A stretch of 64,000 nucleotides of DNA from Lachnospiraceae bacterium (GCA_017442865.1 JAFRXK010000017.1:30314-94313), one strand, 5' to 3'. Positions 16,529 through 26,043 are shown, counted from the first letter of the stretch. Numbers and translations are program-made. Notes: generated by a model not told the origin, from the letters alone.

Positions 16529-18595
16529 ATGTCAAAATCATTATATATTGCGGAAAAACCTAGCGTTGCACAGGAGTTTGCCAAAGCATTGAAGATTAAC
16601 GGTAAACGCAATGACGGATATATTGAGTCTTCAGACAGCGTTGTTACATGGTGTGTAGGACATCTTGTTACAATGAGCTATCCTGAGGCTTATGATCCTG
16701 CACTAAAAAGATGGAGTCTTGATACACTCCCTTTTTTGCCGGAAGAATTTAAATATGAAGTTATTGATGCTGTCAAAAAACAGTTCAAAATTGTAAGCGG
16801 GCTGCTTAACAGAAGTGATATCAGCACAATATATGTCTGTACCGACTCTGGACGAGAAGGAGAGTATATATACAGGCTTGTGGAGCAGATGGCTGGTGTT
16901 AAGGGCAAAGAGCGCAAGAGAGTCTGGATTGATTCACAGACAGAGGAAGAGATTCTAAAGGGCATTAGCAATGCAAAGGATTTATCAGCATACGATAATC
17001 TTTCGGCGTCGGCTTATTTGAGGGCAAAGGAAGACTATCTTATGGGCATTAATTTCTCCAGGCTTATGACATTAAAATACGGCAGTCCGATTTCGTCCTG
17101 CATGAATACCGACAAGACAGTTGTTTCAATCGGAAGAGTTATGACATGTGTGCTCGGCATGGTTGTAAGGCGTGAGCGTGAGATTAGGGATTTCGTAAAG
17201 ACCGCATTCTACAAAGTTGTTGCGGATATAGACTGTGACGGACATTCTGTTGAAGCGGAATGGAAGGCTGTAGAGGGGAGCAGGCATTTTAACAAACCGT
17301 ATTTATACAAAGATAACGGCTTTTTAAACAGAGCAGATGCGGAGAATATGATAGAATATCTCAAAAACCCTCCGCCTGTTACGGCAAAGCTTCTTGCTAT
17401 AGACAAGAAAAAGGAGAAAAAGAATCCTCCGTTATTATATAACCTTGCAGAGCTTCAGAACGATTGTTCAAAGACGTTTAAAATAAGTCCTGATGAGGTG
17501 CTTAACATTGTTCAGGAATTGTATGAAAAAAAGCTGGTGACATATCCAAGAACGGATGCGAGAGTGCTTTCTACTGCTGTTGCAAAAGAGATTCACAAGA
17601 ATATCAGCGGTTTGAGAAGCATACCCGGAGTGAAGGCGTATGCAGAATATATTCTGGAAAATGGACTGCATAAAAACATTGCAAAGACAAAATATACAAA
17701 TGACAAGCTTATTACTGACCATTACGCAATTATTCCTACCGGACAGGGCATAAATGCTTTAAAAAACATGCCGTCTTTAAATGTAAAGGTGTATGAGAAG
17801 ATTGTCAGAAGATTTTTAAGCATATTCTTCCCGGCTGCCGTCTACCAGAAGACGGGACTTGAGTTTTTGATTAAAGAAGAACATTTCTTTGCAAGCTTCA
17901 AGGTGCTTATTGAGGAAGGCTATCTTGCGGTCGCCGGCTATAAAAAGACCTCAACGGCGGATAATAAACCGGCTGAAAGCAGCAAAGCTTCATCAGGTGA
18001 TAAGGATTCAGCCTCGAAATCATCAGGAGACAGTAACGATTCGGAAGAAGATAAGCTTATGGACAAGGATTTCCTTGAGGTTATACAGGGACTTAAGAAA
18101 AATGATGAGTTCAATGTCAATGATATTGTTATAAAAGAAGGAGAGACATCACCACCAAAGAGATATTCTTCGGGTTCAATGATTCTCGCAATGGAAAATG
18201 CAGGACAGCTTATAGAGGACGAAGAATTAAGGGCGCAGATAAAGGGCAGCGGTATCGGTACCAGTGCGACAAGAGCTGAGATTTTGAAAAAACTATTTAA
18301 TATTAAATATTTGTCGCTGAATAAAAAGACGCAGATTATTACTCCGACGCTGCTTGGAGAGATGATTTATGATGTGGTCAACCATTCCATGAAGCAGATG
18401 CTAAATCCGGAGCTTACCGCAAGCTGGGAAAAGGGACTGACCTATGTTGCAAACGGCGAGATTTCCGAGGGTGAATACATGGACAAGCTGGAAGCATTCA
18501 TTTCAAACCGTGTCAATGCAGTAAGAAAGATAGATAATAATCAGAGTGCGGTACGATATTTTTATAACAATGTGCGGCAATATTATAAAAAATAG
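16529..18595 (+). CDS. topB: DNA topoisomerase III (type IA)
   Basis: A 688-residue enzyme that decatenates and relaxes DNA through a single-strand break. The Toprim part opens with LYIAEKPSVAQEFAKAL and contains CTDSGREGEYIYR; the catalytic Tyr is in VTYPRTDARVL, and GIGTSATRAEI is the conserved downstream block. A Ser/Lys/Asp-rich low-complexity insert (about residues 490-530) separates conserved parts. No zinc-ribbon tail is seen, as in the TopB of many Clostridia. ATG 16529 follows GGAGG. The HAD gene follows 11 bases later. Confidence 0.95.
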   Translation: MSKSLYIAEKPSVAQEFAKALKINGKRNDGYIESSDSVVTWCVGHLVTMSYPEAYDPALKRWSLDTLPFLPEEFKYEVIDAVKKQFKIVSGLLNRSDISTIYVCTDSGREGEYIYRLVEQMAGVKGKERKRVWIDSQTEEEILKGISNAKDLSAYDNLSASAYLRAKEDYLMGINFSRLMTLKYGSPISSCMNTDKTVVSIGRVMTCVLGMVVRREREIRDFVKTAFYKVVADIDCDGHSVEAEWKAVEGSRHFNKPYLYKDNGFLNRADAENMIEYLKNPPPVTAKLLAIDKKKEKKNPPLLYNLAELQNDCSKTFKISPDEVLNIVQELYEKKLVTYPRTDARVLSTAVAKEIHKNISGLRSIPGVKAYAEYILENGLHKNIAKTKYTNDKLITDHYAIIPTGQGINALKNMPSLNVKVYEKIVRRFLSIFFPAAVYQKTGLEFLIKEEHFFASFKVLIEEGYLAVAGYKKTSTADNKPAESSKASSGDKDSASKSSGDSNDSEEDKLMDKDFLEVIQGLKKNDEFNVNDIVIKEGETSPPKRYSSGSMILAMENAGQLIEDEELRAQIKGSGIGTSATRAEILKKLFNIKYLSLNKKTQIITPTLLGEMIYDVVNHSMKQMLNPELTASWEKGLTYVANGEISEGEYMDKLEAFISNRVNAVRKIDNNQSAVRYFYNNVRQYYKK

Positions 18596-18606
18596 GAGGT
18601 TTTGAT

Positions 18607-19260
18607 TTGTTCGATATTATTTTGTTTGACCTTGACGGAACTCTTACCGACCCGAAAACAGGCATTACAACCTGCGTGCAGTATGCGCTGAATGCGATAG
18701 GCATTGATGAACCGGACAATGATAAGCTTGCGCCGTTTATAGGTCCGCCGCTTAAGGAGATGTTCATGTCATATTGCAATGTTGACAGTGATATGGGAGA
18801 TTTTCTTGTTGAAAAATACAGAGAGCGATTTAGTACGATTGGAAAGTTTGAAAATGAGGTGTATGACGGCATCCCTCAGCTTCTGGATAAATTGAAAAGA
18901 AACAATAAGACGATTGCGCTTGCAACCTCAAAGCCACAGATATTTTCCGAACAGATACTTGAGCATTTTCATATTAAGCAGTATTTCGATATACTGGTCG
19001 GCAGCGAGTTAAACGGCGAAAGGGTTCACAAAATTGATATAATTAATGAAGTTATAAGTAGAGCAGGCGGCAGATTTGACAGTGCCAAAACAGCTATGGT
19101 TGGCGACCGGAAATATGACATAGAAGGCGCAAAAAGCTGTGGCATATGCTCTGTCGGAGTGCTGTATGGCTATGGCGGTTATGAAGAATTGAGTGCTGCA
19201 GGCGCAGATTATATTGTTGAGAATGTGAGGTCACTTGAAAAGCTGCTGCTTGAAGAATAG
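18607..19260 (+). CDS. HAD-superfamily phosphatase, Gph-like
   Basis: A 217-residue HAD hydrolase of the phosphoglycolate phosphatase/5'-nucleotidase type. FDLDGTLTD gives the nucleophile Asp and acid-base Asp, ALATSKP motif II, HKIDII the Lys, and MVGDRKYDIEGAK motif IV. The cap helix region lies between residues 15 and 85. The start is TTG 18607, 7 bases after AGGAGG. Co-transcribed with topB by spacing; the substrate cannot be named from sequence. Confidence 0.88.
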   Translation: MFDIILFDLDGTLTDPKTGITTCVQYALNAIGIDEPDNDKLAPFIGPPLKEMFMSYCNVDSDMGDFLVEKYRERFSTIGKFENEVYDGIPQLLDKLKRNNKTIALATSKPQIFSEQILEHFHIKQYFDILVGSELNGERVHKIDIINEVISRAGGRFDSAKTAMVGDRKYDIEGAKSCGICSVGVLYGYGGYEELSAAGADYIVENVRSLEKLLLEE

Positions 19261-19304
19261 GATGTCTGAATAAAAGTTATAATGTTTTGACTAACATAAA
19301 GGGA

Positions 19305-19352
19305 GGGGCGCTGCGGCGTGTGATTTCAAAGGGTCACCCGCCGCAGCGCCCT
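19305..19352 (+). terminator. Hairpin after topB-HAD pair
   Basis: GGGCGCTGCGGCG (near 19306) and CGCCGCAGCGCCC (near 19340) form a 13-bp GC-rich stem. No T run follows, so it may be an intergenic palindromic element rather than a terminator. Confidence 0.45.
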
Positions 19353-19411
19353 GCATAATTCTATTAATAAAATTATTACGAAAATTATTGCACATTTTCA
19401 TAAAGAATCGC

Positions 19412-19440
19412 TTTACACAGAACATATGTTCTGATATAAT
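19412..19440 (+). promoter_or_regulatory. SOS promoter with LexA box in the spacer
   Basis: TTTACA (19412-19417), a 17-base spacer, and a perfect TATAAT (19435-19440). The spacer contains AGAACATATGTTCT (19419-19432), a perfect 14-base palindrome that fits the Firmicute LexA box. LexA bound here would cover both promoter elements. The genes behind it are a radical SAM protein, a Y-family polymerase and YolD. Confidence 0.85.
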
Positions 19441-19561
19441 GATACCAGGGTCAAAAGGTCATACTTTTCATGCTTGCATGAATTTTAGATTACAAGTATT
19501 TAATAATATCAGGCTTTCAGCGTCAGCTTAAGAAAAAGCGTTAATGTATTTGGAGGATTTT

Positions 19562-20482
19562 ATGCTTTGGGGAGATAAGCCATACTATTCATTGGATTAT
19601 GCCATGAAACAGACATACGGTGAAAAGATATATAAGGTTGCCTTAGATGGTGGTATGAGTTGTCCCAACAGGGATGGAAGGCTTGATACCAGAGGCTGTA
19701 TATTCTGCAGTGAACATGGCTCTGGGGATTTTGCGGCGCCGAGATGTTCTTCGGTCACAAGTCAGATAGACAGCGCTATAGAAGGAGTTTCAGCAAAAGT
19801 ACATGCTGCAGGCTACATAGCATATTTTCAATCATTTACAAACACCTATGCGCCTGTTGATTATTTAAGAAGAATATTTTATGAGGCAATAGAGCACCCT
19901 AAGGTTAAGATATTATCTATTGCAACCAGACCGGACTGTATTCCCGATGATGTGCTTGAGCTTATTTGTGAATTGAACAGGATAAAGCCGGTATGGATTG
20001 AGCTTGGACTACAGACGATACATGACAGAACAGCAGAGTGGATTAGGCGCGGCTATACGCTTGATGTGTTTGACGATGCCGTTAAAAGGCTTAAGGCCGC
20101 AGGGATCACTGTCATAGTACATACGATACTTGGATTAAAGGATGAATCACGGCAGGATATGCTTGCAACGATCCATCATTTAAATGATTTGCAGATAGAC
20201 GGTATCAAGCTTCAGCTTTTGCATGTACTAAGAGACACAGATTTGGCGAAGGAATATGAGACCGGAGAATATATACCGCTTGAATTTGATGAATATATTG
20301 ATTTGCTTATTACGTGCATTGAAAATATATCACCGAATATAATAATTCACAGAGTGACCGGAGATGGTCCCGGAAAGCTTATGCTTGCGCCAATGTGGAG
20401 CACAAAAAAAAGAACTGTTCTCAATACGCTGCACAGCGAGCTGAAGAAAAGAAGCAGTTATCAGGGAAGGCTTATAATTTGA
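19562..20482 (+). CDS. Radical SAM protein, TIGR01212/YhcC type
   Basis: A 306-residue radical SAM protein of the YhcC type. The N-terminal DYAMKQTYGEKIYKVALDGG is typical, with the cluster motif spread as CPNRDG...GCIFC (the long-spaced Cys pattern of this family), then SIATRPDC and IELGLQT blocks. The function of the family is not established. ATG 19562 follows GGAGG; ATG 19544 is upstream of that site. It is the first gene behind a promoter with a LexA box and sits 81 bases before a Y-family polymerase, so it is probably induced on DNA damage. Confidence 0.9.
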   Translation: MLWGDKPYYSLDYAMKQTYGEKIYKVALDGGMSCPNRDGRLDTRGCIFCSEHGSGDFAAPRCSSVTSQIDSAIEGVSAKVHAAGYIAYFQSFTNTYAPVDYLRRIFYEAIEHPKVKILSIATRPDCIPDDVLELICELNRIKPVWIELGLQTIHDRTAEWIRRGYTLDVFDDAVKRLKAAGITVIVHTILGLKDESRQDMLATIHHLNDLQIDGIKLQLLHVLRDTDLAKEYETGEYIPLEFDEYIDLLITCIENISPNIIIHRVTGDGPGKLMLAPMWSTKKRTVLNTLHSELKKRSSYQGRLII

Positions 20483-20522
20483 TAAGGCATAAATTTTAAT
20501 ATGTTTTTTGTTGCAGGCAAAC

Positions 20523-20543
20523 AATGCGGGTTTGCGCATTTTT
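20523..20543 (+). terminator. Weak hairpin between radical SAM and polymerase genes
   Basis: AATGCG (20523-20528) and CGCATT (20535-20540) followed by TTT. A 6-bp stem only; it may act as a partial terminator within the operon. Confidence 0.35.
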
Positions 20544-20563
20544 AAAAAGGAAAGAGGGATATT

Positions 20564-22099
20564 ATGGCGCAATCGGACAGGCAAAGAATATATATCGCTA
20601 TAGATTTAAAGTCATTTTATGCCTCGGTAGAGTGTGCCGAGCGTGGACTTGACCCGCTTAGAACCAATCTTGTTGTGGCAGACCCTGACAGGACTGAAAA
20701 AACTATATGCCTTGCGGTATCGCCTTCATTAAAAAGCTTTGGTATTTCAGGCAGGGCGAGACTTTTTGAGGTGGTTCAGAGGGTTAAGGAGATAAATGCT
20801 TCGAGAAGAACCCTTGCGCCAGACAATAAGCTTGATGGTGAGTCCTTTGATTTTTGTGAGCTTAAGGAGAATCCGTCGCTGGCGCTTTCATATATAGTTG
20901 CGCCGCCGCGCATGGCTTTATATATTGATTACAGTACAAGAATATACAATATATATCTTCGTTATATTGCACCGGAGGATATACATGTATATTCGGTAGA
21001 CGAAGTTTTTATAGATGCCACGGATTATTTGAAGATATATAATGCCACACCCTATGATTTTGCCATGAAGCTTATCAGGGAAATACTCAGCACCACAGGC
21101 ATTACCGCAACCGCCGGCATAGGCACGAATCTGTACTTATGCAAGGTTGCCATGGATATTGTTGCGAAGCATATGCCTGCAGATAAAGACGGCGTAAGGA
21201 TAGCAAGTCTTGATGAGATGTCCTACAGGCGGATTTTGTGGGAGCACGAGCCGCTGACGGATTTCTGGAGAGTGGGCAGAGGATATGCAAAGAAGCTTAG
21301 GGAGAACGGCTTAAATACTATGGGCGATATAGCAAGATGCTCCATAGGAAGCAAAAAAGATTATTACAATGAAGAATTGCTTTACAGACTTTTCGGGGTG
21401 AATGCCGAGCTGCTGATTGACCATGCATGGGGATGGGAGCCATGTACAATTGCACAGATTAAGGCATACAGGCCGCAGTCCAATAGCATCAGTTCGGGAC
21501 AGGTGCTTAAAGAGCCTTACGTTTTTGAAAAAGCAAAGCTGGTTGCCAGGGAGATGACGGAGCAATTGGTTTTAGAGCTTGTAGACAAGGGATTTACGAC
21601 TAATCAGATGGTGCTTACCATCGGTTATGATATTGAGAATTTATCAGATCCTGAGATAGCCAAAAGCTATAAGGGGCAGATAACACCTGATTTTTATGGA
21701 CGAAAGGTACCGAAGCCTGCACATTCCAGTATAAATTTAAAAAAGAGAACATCATCTACAAGACATATAGTTGAAGCAGTGATGGAGTTGTTTGACAGCA
21801 TAGTTGATAAGAAGCTTTTAGTAAGGAGAATGTATGTTGTTGCAAATAACATCATTCCTGAAGGGCTTGTAACGGCAGATGAAGATGAGTACCAGTTTGA
21901 TTTGTTTACGGATTATGAGGCACAGGAGAGAGCAAGGATAAAGGAAGCAGCTGAGCTTGAAAGAGAACGAAGCCTTCAAAATGCCATGCTTTCCATTAAG
22001 AAAAGATATGGTAAGAATGCTATTTTGAAGGGTACGAATCTTGAAGAGGGCGCAACGGCAATTGAAAGGAATAATCAGATAGGCGGACATAAGGCTTGA
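20564..22099 (+). CDS. Y-family DNA polymerase (UmuC/UvrX type)
   Basis: A 511-residue translesion polymerase. The palm begins IYIAIDLKSFYASVECAERG, with the first metal Asp, and the second acidic pair is in YSVDEVFID; a helix-hairpin-helix segment follows (GLNTMGDIARC) and a little-finger domain with NSISSGQVL. The C-terminal charged tail (residues about 445-511) is longer than in DinB and is typical of the YolD-associated group (YqjW/UvrX). YolD follows 15 bases downstream. Expected to be SOS-induced through the LexA box upstream of the first gene. Confidence 0.93.
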   Translation: MAQSDRQRIYIAIDLKSFYASVECAERGLDPLRTNLVVADPDRTEKTICLAVSPSLKSFGISGRARLFEVVQRVKEINASRRTLAPDNKLDGESFDFCELKENPSLALSYIVAPPRMALYIDYSTRIYNIYLRYIAPEDIHVYSVDEVFIDATDYLKIYNATPYDFAMKLIREILSTTGITATAGIGTNLYLCKVAMDIVAKHMPADKDGVRIASLDEMSYRRILWEHEPLTDFWRVGRGYAKKLRENGLNTMGDIARCSIGSKKDYYNEELLYRLFGVNAELLIDHAWGWEPCTIAQIKAYRPQSNSISSGQVLKEPYVFEKAKLVAREMTEQLVLELVDKGFTTNQMVLTIGYDIENLSDPEIAKSYKGQITPDFYGRKVPKPAHSSINLKKRTSSTRHIVEAVMELFDSIVDKKLLVRRMYVVANNIIPEGLVTADEDEYQFDLFTDYEAQERARIKEAAELERERSLQNAMLSIKKRYGKNAILKGTNLEEGATAIERNNQIGGHKA

Positions 22100-22114
22100 A
22101 CACAGGAGGATAAG

Positions 22115-22546
22115 ATGGCTTCAGAAACAGTAAAAAAGAGCAGATATGATGATATAATAAATCTTCCGCATCATACATCAGTGGTGCATCCAAGAATGAG
22201 CGATATGAACCGCGCGGCACAATTTTCATCCTTTGAAGCCTTGAATGGTTTTGGTGATGAGATTGACGAGACCGGAAGGTTTACGGATTCCAAGGCTGAT
22301 ATTGATGAGAACAGCAAGGATATTCTTGATGAGAAGCTGCGTATTATAATCAGCAGGCTTGAATTGCATCCTGAGGTCAGCATTACTTACTTTATTGATG
22401 ATGCCAAGAAATCCGGCGGTGCATACCATACTGTAAATGGCTGTATAAAGAAGATAGACAGCTACAATAAGACAATTGTTTTTACTGACGGACTAAGTAT
22501 AAGCATTGATTCAATTAAAGATATAAACTTTAATGATATTTTTTGA
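22115..22546 (+). CDS. YolD-like protein
   Basis: A 143-residue YolD-family protein: YDDIINLPHHTSVVHPRMSD and RAAQFSSFEAL are the family hallmarks. The family is encoded next to Y-family polymerases (yqjW-yqjX, uvrX-yolD in Bacillus) and is thought to be the functional counterpart of UmuD. It is the last gene of the SOS operon. Confidence 0.92.
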   Translation: MASETVKKSRYDDIINLPHHTSVVHPRMSDMNRAAQFSSFEALNGFGDEIDETGRFTDSKADIDENSKDILDEKLRIIISRLELHPEVSITYFIDDAKKSGGAYHTVNGCIKKIDSYNKTIVFTDGLSISIDSIKDINFNDIF

Positions 22547-22700
22547 CATGAATATAACATATAAGACATAACTTGCCAGAGTATATTTTTTGTGAGTGCA
22601 CATAATATGCATGTAACGACGCGGCAGTCGAAATCCATGATACAGGCATGCCAAGCTGCCTTTAACAGTTTACTGTATACGCATGAATGACAGTGTGGAT

Positions 22701-22731
22701 TGCATTGTGTGCAGCAGCATACTTTATACTA
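22701..22731 (+). promoter_or_regulatory. Possible forespore (sigma G/F) promoter of the SASP gene
   Basis: TGCATT (22701-22706), 18-base spacer, TATACTA (22725-22731), resembling the sigma G -35 and -10. A CAAGGCGGA...TCCGCCTTG hairpin (22761-22791) lies in the leader. Based on consensus similarity only. Confidence 0.4.
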
Positions 22732-22820
22732 TGGGTTATTATGTGGCATTTTACGCCCCACAAGGCGGAGTGCCTGATGACTTCCGCCTTGTTATAATAA
22801 AACTTAAGGAGGCGTTTGTT

Positions 22821-23030
22821 ATGTCAAATTCTTCAAGTTCAAACAGACACAATGTTCCTGAAGCAAAGGAAGCAATGGACAAATTCAAGATGGAAGTTGC
22901 AGATGAGTTAGGAGTGCCTTTAACACAGGGTTACAATGGTAACTTAACTTCTTATCAGAATGGTTCTGTCGGCGGTTATATGGTCAAGAAGATGATCGAG
23001 GAACAGGAAAGACAGATGGCAGGTAAGTAG
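22821..23030 (+). CDS. Small acid-soluble spore protein, alpha/beta type
   Basis: A 69-residue DNA-binding spore protein. VPEAKEAMDKFKMEVADELG includes the germination protease region, and the C-terminal half has the family's GYNGNLTSYQNGSVGG and MVKKMIEEQE. It coats spore DNA and protects it from UV. ATG 22821 has AAGGAGG 8 bases upstream; the frame extends farther but without a ribosome site. It confirms that the organism sporulates. Confidence 0.96.
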   Translation: MSNSSSSNRHNVPEAKEAMDKFKMEVADELGVPLTQGYNGNLTSYQNGSVGGYMVKKMIEEQERQMAGK

Positions 23031-23064
23031 ATTATGACCTGTATTGGTTAATAACCTGCAGCAT

Positions 23065-23137
23065 AAAGGAGCTTTCGCAAAACAGATTGTCAGTCTGCAT
23101 CTAACATACTGGCCGTCTATGGAGCAAAAGCTCCTTT
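23065..23137 (+). terminator. Terminator of SASP gene
   Basis: AAAGGAGCTTT (23065-23075) pairs with AAAGCTCCTTT (23127-23137), with a long loop and a short T run. The loop contains the smaller hairpin CAGATTG...CAGTCTG. Confidence 0.6.
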
Positions 23138-23164
23138 TAAATTTATAGCATCATAATTTGATAT

Positions 23165-23309
23165 TTATTCCCGCGAGCAACGAGCCAAGCGGACGAGCAA
23201 GCTCGTCCATTTGGCGACTGCCGCGATGGTCGAATACCCCGCCCCTTGAGGCGAACAAATTAAAAACAAGCTAGGTCATGCCCCGTAGCTTGCTGCGGGG
23301 TATTTGACT
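23165..23309. repeat. Dispersed palindromic repeat, short copy
   Basis: Same ends as the copy at 16121-16317 (TTATTCCCGCGAGCAACGAG at the left, the GCCCCG...CGGGG hairpin then TATTTGACT at the right) but without the central insert. It occupies most of the gap between the SASP gene and rsmD. Confidence 0.85.
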
Positions 23310-23372
23310 TTATTGCAATATATCAAATATAAAACTTTATCAGCTTGTTATAAAATTTTACTCAAAAAGTCC

Positions 23373-23401
23373 TTGCCTGATGATATATCGCATACTATAA
23401 T
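23373..23401 (+). promoter_or_regulatory. Promoter of rsmD-coaD
   Basis: TTGCCT (23373-23378), 17-base spacer, perfect TATAAT (23396-23401). Confidence 0.6.
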
Positions 23402-23436
23402 AAAATAATGTAGTGAAAGAATGGACGTGATTTTAA

Positions 23437-24006
23437 ATGAGAGTAATTGCGGGAAGTGCAAGACGAATACAATTAAAAACTGTTGATGGCATGGAGACCA
23501 GACCGACAACCGACAGGATAAAAGAGACTCTTTTTAATATATTGCAGATGGATATTCAGGGAAGTGTATTCCTTGATTTGTTTGCCGGCAGCGGTGCTAT
23601 AGGAATAGAAGCGTTAAGCAGAGGAGCAAAAGAAGCTGTTTTTGTTGAAAATTCAAAAAAAGCATGTGAATGCATCAGAATAAACCTTGAAAAAACAAGG
23701 CTTAAGGATGAGGCGCTGGTTATGGAGACAGATGTAATTGCTGCGCTTCACAGATTGAACGGCAAGGACAGGCTTTTTGATATTATATTTATGGATCCTC
23801 CTTATGAACTTGGAATAGAACCGCAGGTTCTTAGTGCTTTGGCAGATGCAGATTATGTTGACGATTATACAATCATTGTGATTGAAGCAAAGCTTGATAA
23901 GGACTTTGATTTTGTCGGAAATTACGGCTTTTATGTAACAAGGGAGAAAACATACAAAACAAACAAGCATGTATTCTTAAAAAAGAAGAAAGAAGGTATG
24001 ATGTGA
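23437..24006 (+). CDS. rsmD: 16S rRNA (guanine966-N2)-methyltransferase
   Basis: A 189-residue SAM-dependent methyltransferase. The start [15 protein letters not shown] and [16 protein letters not shown] are family hallmarks; [20 protein letters not shown] binds SAM and FMDPPYE is the catalytic NPPY-like motif. It modifies G966 of 16S rRNA. The stop codon overlaps the coaD start, a frequent pairing in Firmicutes. Confidence 0.95.
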   Translation: MRVIAGSARRIQLKTVDGMETRPTTDRIKETLFNILQMDIQGSVFLDLFAGSGAIGIEALSRGAKEAVFVENSKKACECIRINLEKTRLKDEALVMETDVIAALHRLNGKDRLFDIIFMDPPYELGIEPQVLSALADADYVDDYTIIVIEAKLDKDFDFVGNYGFYVTREKTYKTNKHVFLKKKKEGMM

Positions 24007-24482
24007 GAACAGCGATATATCCCGGAAGCTTTGATCCGGTAACGTTAGGACATATAGATGTTATTGAGCGTGCATCAAAAATGGTTGACAAATTAATTGT
24101 CGCAGTTTTAAATAATAGTTCAAAAAATTCATTGTTTTCTGTCGAGGAACGTGTTAATATGTTAAAAGAAGTAACGAGCCATTTAGATAATGTCGAAATC
24201 AGACATTTTGGCGGACTTCTTATCGACTTTGCAAGAGAATGCAATGCTGCCATTATAGTCAGAGGCCTCAGGGCTGTTACTGATTTTGAATATGAGCTGC
24301 AGATGGCGCAGACGAACAGAATTATGAACAGGGATATTGATACTCTGTTTCTCACAACAGATTTAAAGTATGCATATCTTAGCTCAAGCATTGTAAAAGA
24401 AGTCGCGAGGTTCGGAGGAGATATCTCTGAGTTCGTGGTTCCGATGGTTGCAGAAAAGGTTAAAGAAAAGTATAAAATATAA
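24003..24482 (+). CDS. coaD: Phosphopantetheine adenylyltransferase
   Basis: A 159-residue nucleotidyltransferase for the penultimate step of coenzyme A synthesis. [16 protein letters not shown] carries the HxGH motif and [16 protein letters not shown] [11 protein letters not shown] the C-terminal ISSTxVR-type motif. Translation starts at a GTG that overlaps the rsmD stop by four bases, so the two are coupled. Confidence 0.95.
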   Translation: MRTAIYPGSFDPVTLGHIDVIERASKMVDKLIVAVLNNSSKNSLFSVEERVNMLKEVTSHLDNVEIRHFGGLLIDFARECNAAIIVRGLRAVTDFEYELQMAQTNRIMNRDIDTLFLTTDLKYAYLSSSIVKEVARFGGDISEFVVPMVAEKVKEKYKI

Positions 24483-24529
24483 AAAATAAATTATAAACTT
24501 GAAAAAAGTACATAGAGAGGGATTATATT

Positions 24530-25111
24530 ATGAGCAAGATTGAAGAGATTATTGTAGAGATAGAAAATTATGTGGAGAGCTGCAAGCCGGCACCATTTTC
24601 GGGCAACAGAAAGATTGTTGTTGATAAGGATGATATTCAGGATCTTCTTGTACAGCTTAAGATGAGAACTCCGGAAGAGATAAAGAAGTACCAGAAGATT
24701 GTAAGCAACAAGGACGCTATACTTGCGAATGCAAAAGCTCAGGCTGAAGCAATCGTTGAGGATGCGAAAAGGCAGAAGGAAGCTCTTATAAATGAGAGTG
24801 TCATAAAGCAGGACGCTGAGGCTCAGGCAAAGGATATTATAAAAGAAGCACAGGAATATTCAAAGGTCGTGAGAGAACAGGCAAATGATGAAAGCAACGC
24901 TATAAAAGTAAGCGCAATAGAATATACAGACAGTCTGCTTGCTCATGTACAGGAGGTTATTGTAAATTCTCTTGAAGGCTACAGAAACAACTATGAGAAT
25001 ATGGTAAATACTCTTCAGACCGACTATGAAACAATCATGGCAAACAGAAATGAACTGATTGCAGATGATGGCACACAGGAGCAGACAGACGCTTCTGTTA
25101 ATAACAACTAA
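24530..25111 (+). CDS. Coiled-coil protein, unknown function
   Basis: A 193-residue soluble protein. The N-terminal 60 residues (EEIIVEIENYVESCKPAPFSG) form a distinct block; residues about 65-130 are an Ala/Glu/Lys-rich helix with heptad character (AKAQAEAIVEDAKRQ), of the sort often mislabelled as an ATPase or DivIVA-like protein. The tail is Asn/Asp-rich. It follows coaD by 47 bases and may be in its operon. I can assign no activity. Confidence 0.8.
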   Translation: MSKIEEIIVEIENYVESCKPAPFSGNRKIVVDKDDIQDLLVQLKMRTPEEIKKYQKIVSNKDAILANAKAQAEAIVEDAKRQKEALINESVIKQDAEAQAKDIIKEAQEYSKVVREQANDESNAIKVSAIEYTDSLLAHVQEVIVNSLEGYRNNYENMVNTLQTDYETIMANRNELIADDGTQEQTDASVNNN

Positions 25112-26043
25112 AGCATATATATAATATAGCATATTATCATTGAGAATAGTGCATGCAGCAGGCGCCAGAGCATATATTTTTTAAGCATGATTTGTGTATC
25201 TGACAATACCCCCATGGTCTGTGCGGCGCAAGACATCCCGCCGATTGATAGTGTGGCAAGCGCGAGCATTATTTTATACATCTGATGTATGCTTAGGGAT
25301 GGTATGATGCTTATACCTGTTGTTATTTCTAACAGGCAGATAAATATACATCTGGATAATGCATTAATTATATAAGCTTGTTCAAGAAATGCTGCCATTA
25401 CCGAAAAGATTATCATATATCCGCCTATTTTAGCTATCGCGATGTATGAATCAGTTAATGAACTTTCAAAAGATGATATTGAAAAGCGATGTTCTTTCAT
25501 GGCATCGCTTTTGTTTTTTATATTTATGCTTTTAGGCGCATTTTTCTTAAAATAAATTATGTAAGATAAAATACTAATTATAAGTGCGGATAGATAGAAG
25601 CTGATTACGATAATTGCAGGGCGGCTACAGCTCAGTGTATTAACCGCAGTGTATGATATTATAAACATCGGACTTGGAAGATTGCAAAATGAAATAAGCC
25701 ATGATGCTTCATCAAAGGAAATATCGCTGTTTTTATAAAAATCATTAATAACCTTTGCGCCCATTGGAAAACCGCAAAGAAGTCCGGTTAGTATTATGTA
25801 CACAATACAGACAGGAAAATTCACTGCGGATTTTAAGTGCCTGTTTAAAAATGAGCTGATACTGCCCATAACATTCAGCCTGATGATTACATTTGTCGCA
25901 ATCATAAAAGGAAGCAGCGTCGGAAGGACATTATTAAACCATAATAACAGGCCTCTGGATGCGCCAAAAAGCGATATTTTAGGGCTTAAAATCATTAAAA
26001 GCATAAAAATAATTGATGTTAAAGAAATAATCAGCTTTTTCAT
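25108..26043 (-). CDS. YlbJ-like sporulation membrane protein
   Basis: A 311-residue polytopic membrane protein with about eight hydrophobic segments. The first is followed by ASRGLLLWFNNVLPTLLPF and later GLLCGFPMGAKVINDFY, both typical of the nucleoside-recognition/YlbJ family. YlbJ is needed for spore cortex formation in Bacillus, and coaD and ylbJ are neighbours there as well. I chose ATG 26043, although the ribosome site is weak; a TTG at 26079 is an alternative. Its end overlaps the convergent coiled-coil gene by four bases. Confidence 0.82.
   Translation of the reverse strand: MKKLIISLTSIIFMLLMILSPKISLFGASRGLLLWFNNVLPTLLPFMIATNVIIRLNVMGSISSFLNRHLKSAVNFPVCIVYIILTGLLCGFPMGAKVINDFYKNSDISFDEASWLISFCNLPSPMFIISYTAVNTLSCSRPAIIVISFYLSALIISILSYIIYFKKNAPKSINIKNKSDAMKEHRFSISSFESSLTDSYIAIAKIGGYMIIFSVMAAFLEQAYIINALSRCIFICLLEITTGISIIPSLSIHQMYKIMLALATLSIGGMSCAAQTMGVLSDTQIMLKKYMLWRLLHALFSMIICYIIYML

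Noticed and set aside
22683..22820. Longer start for the spore protein
   Set aside because: The extension crosses a hairpin and lacks a ribosome site; AAGGAGG supports ATG 22821.
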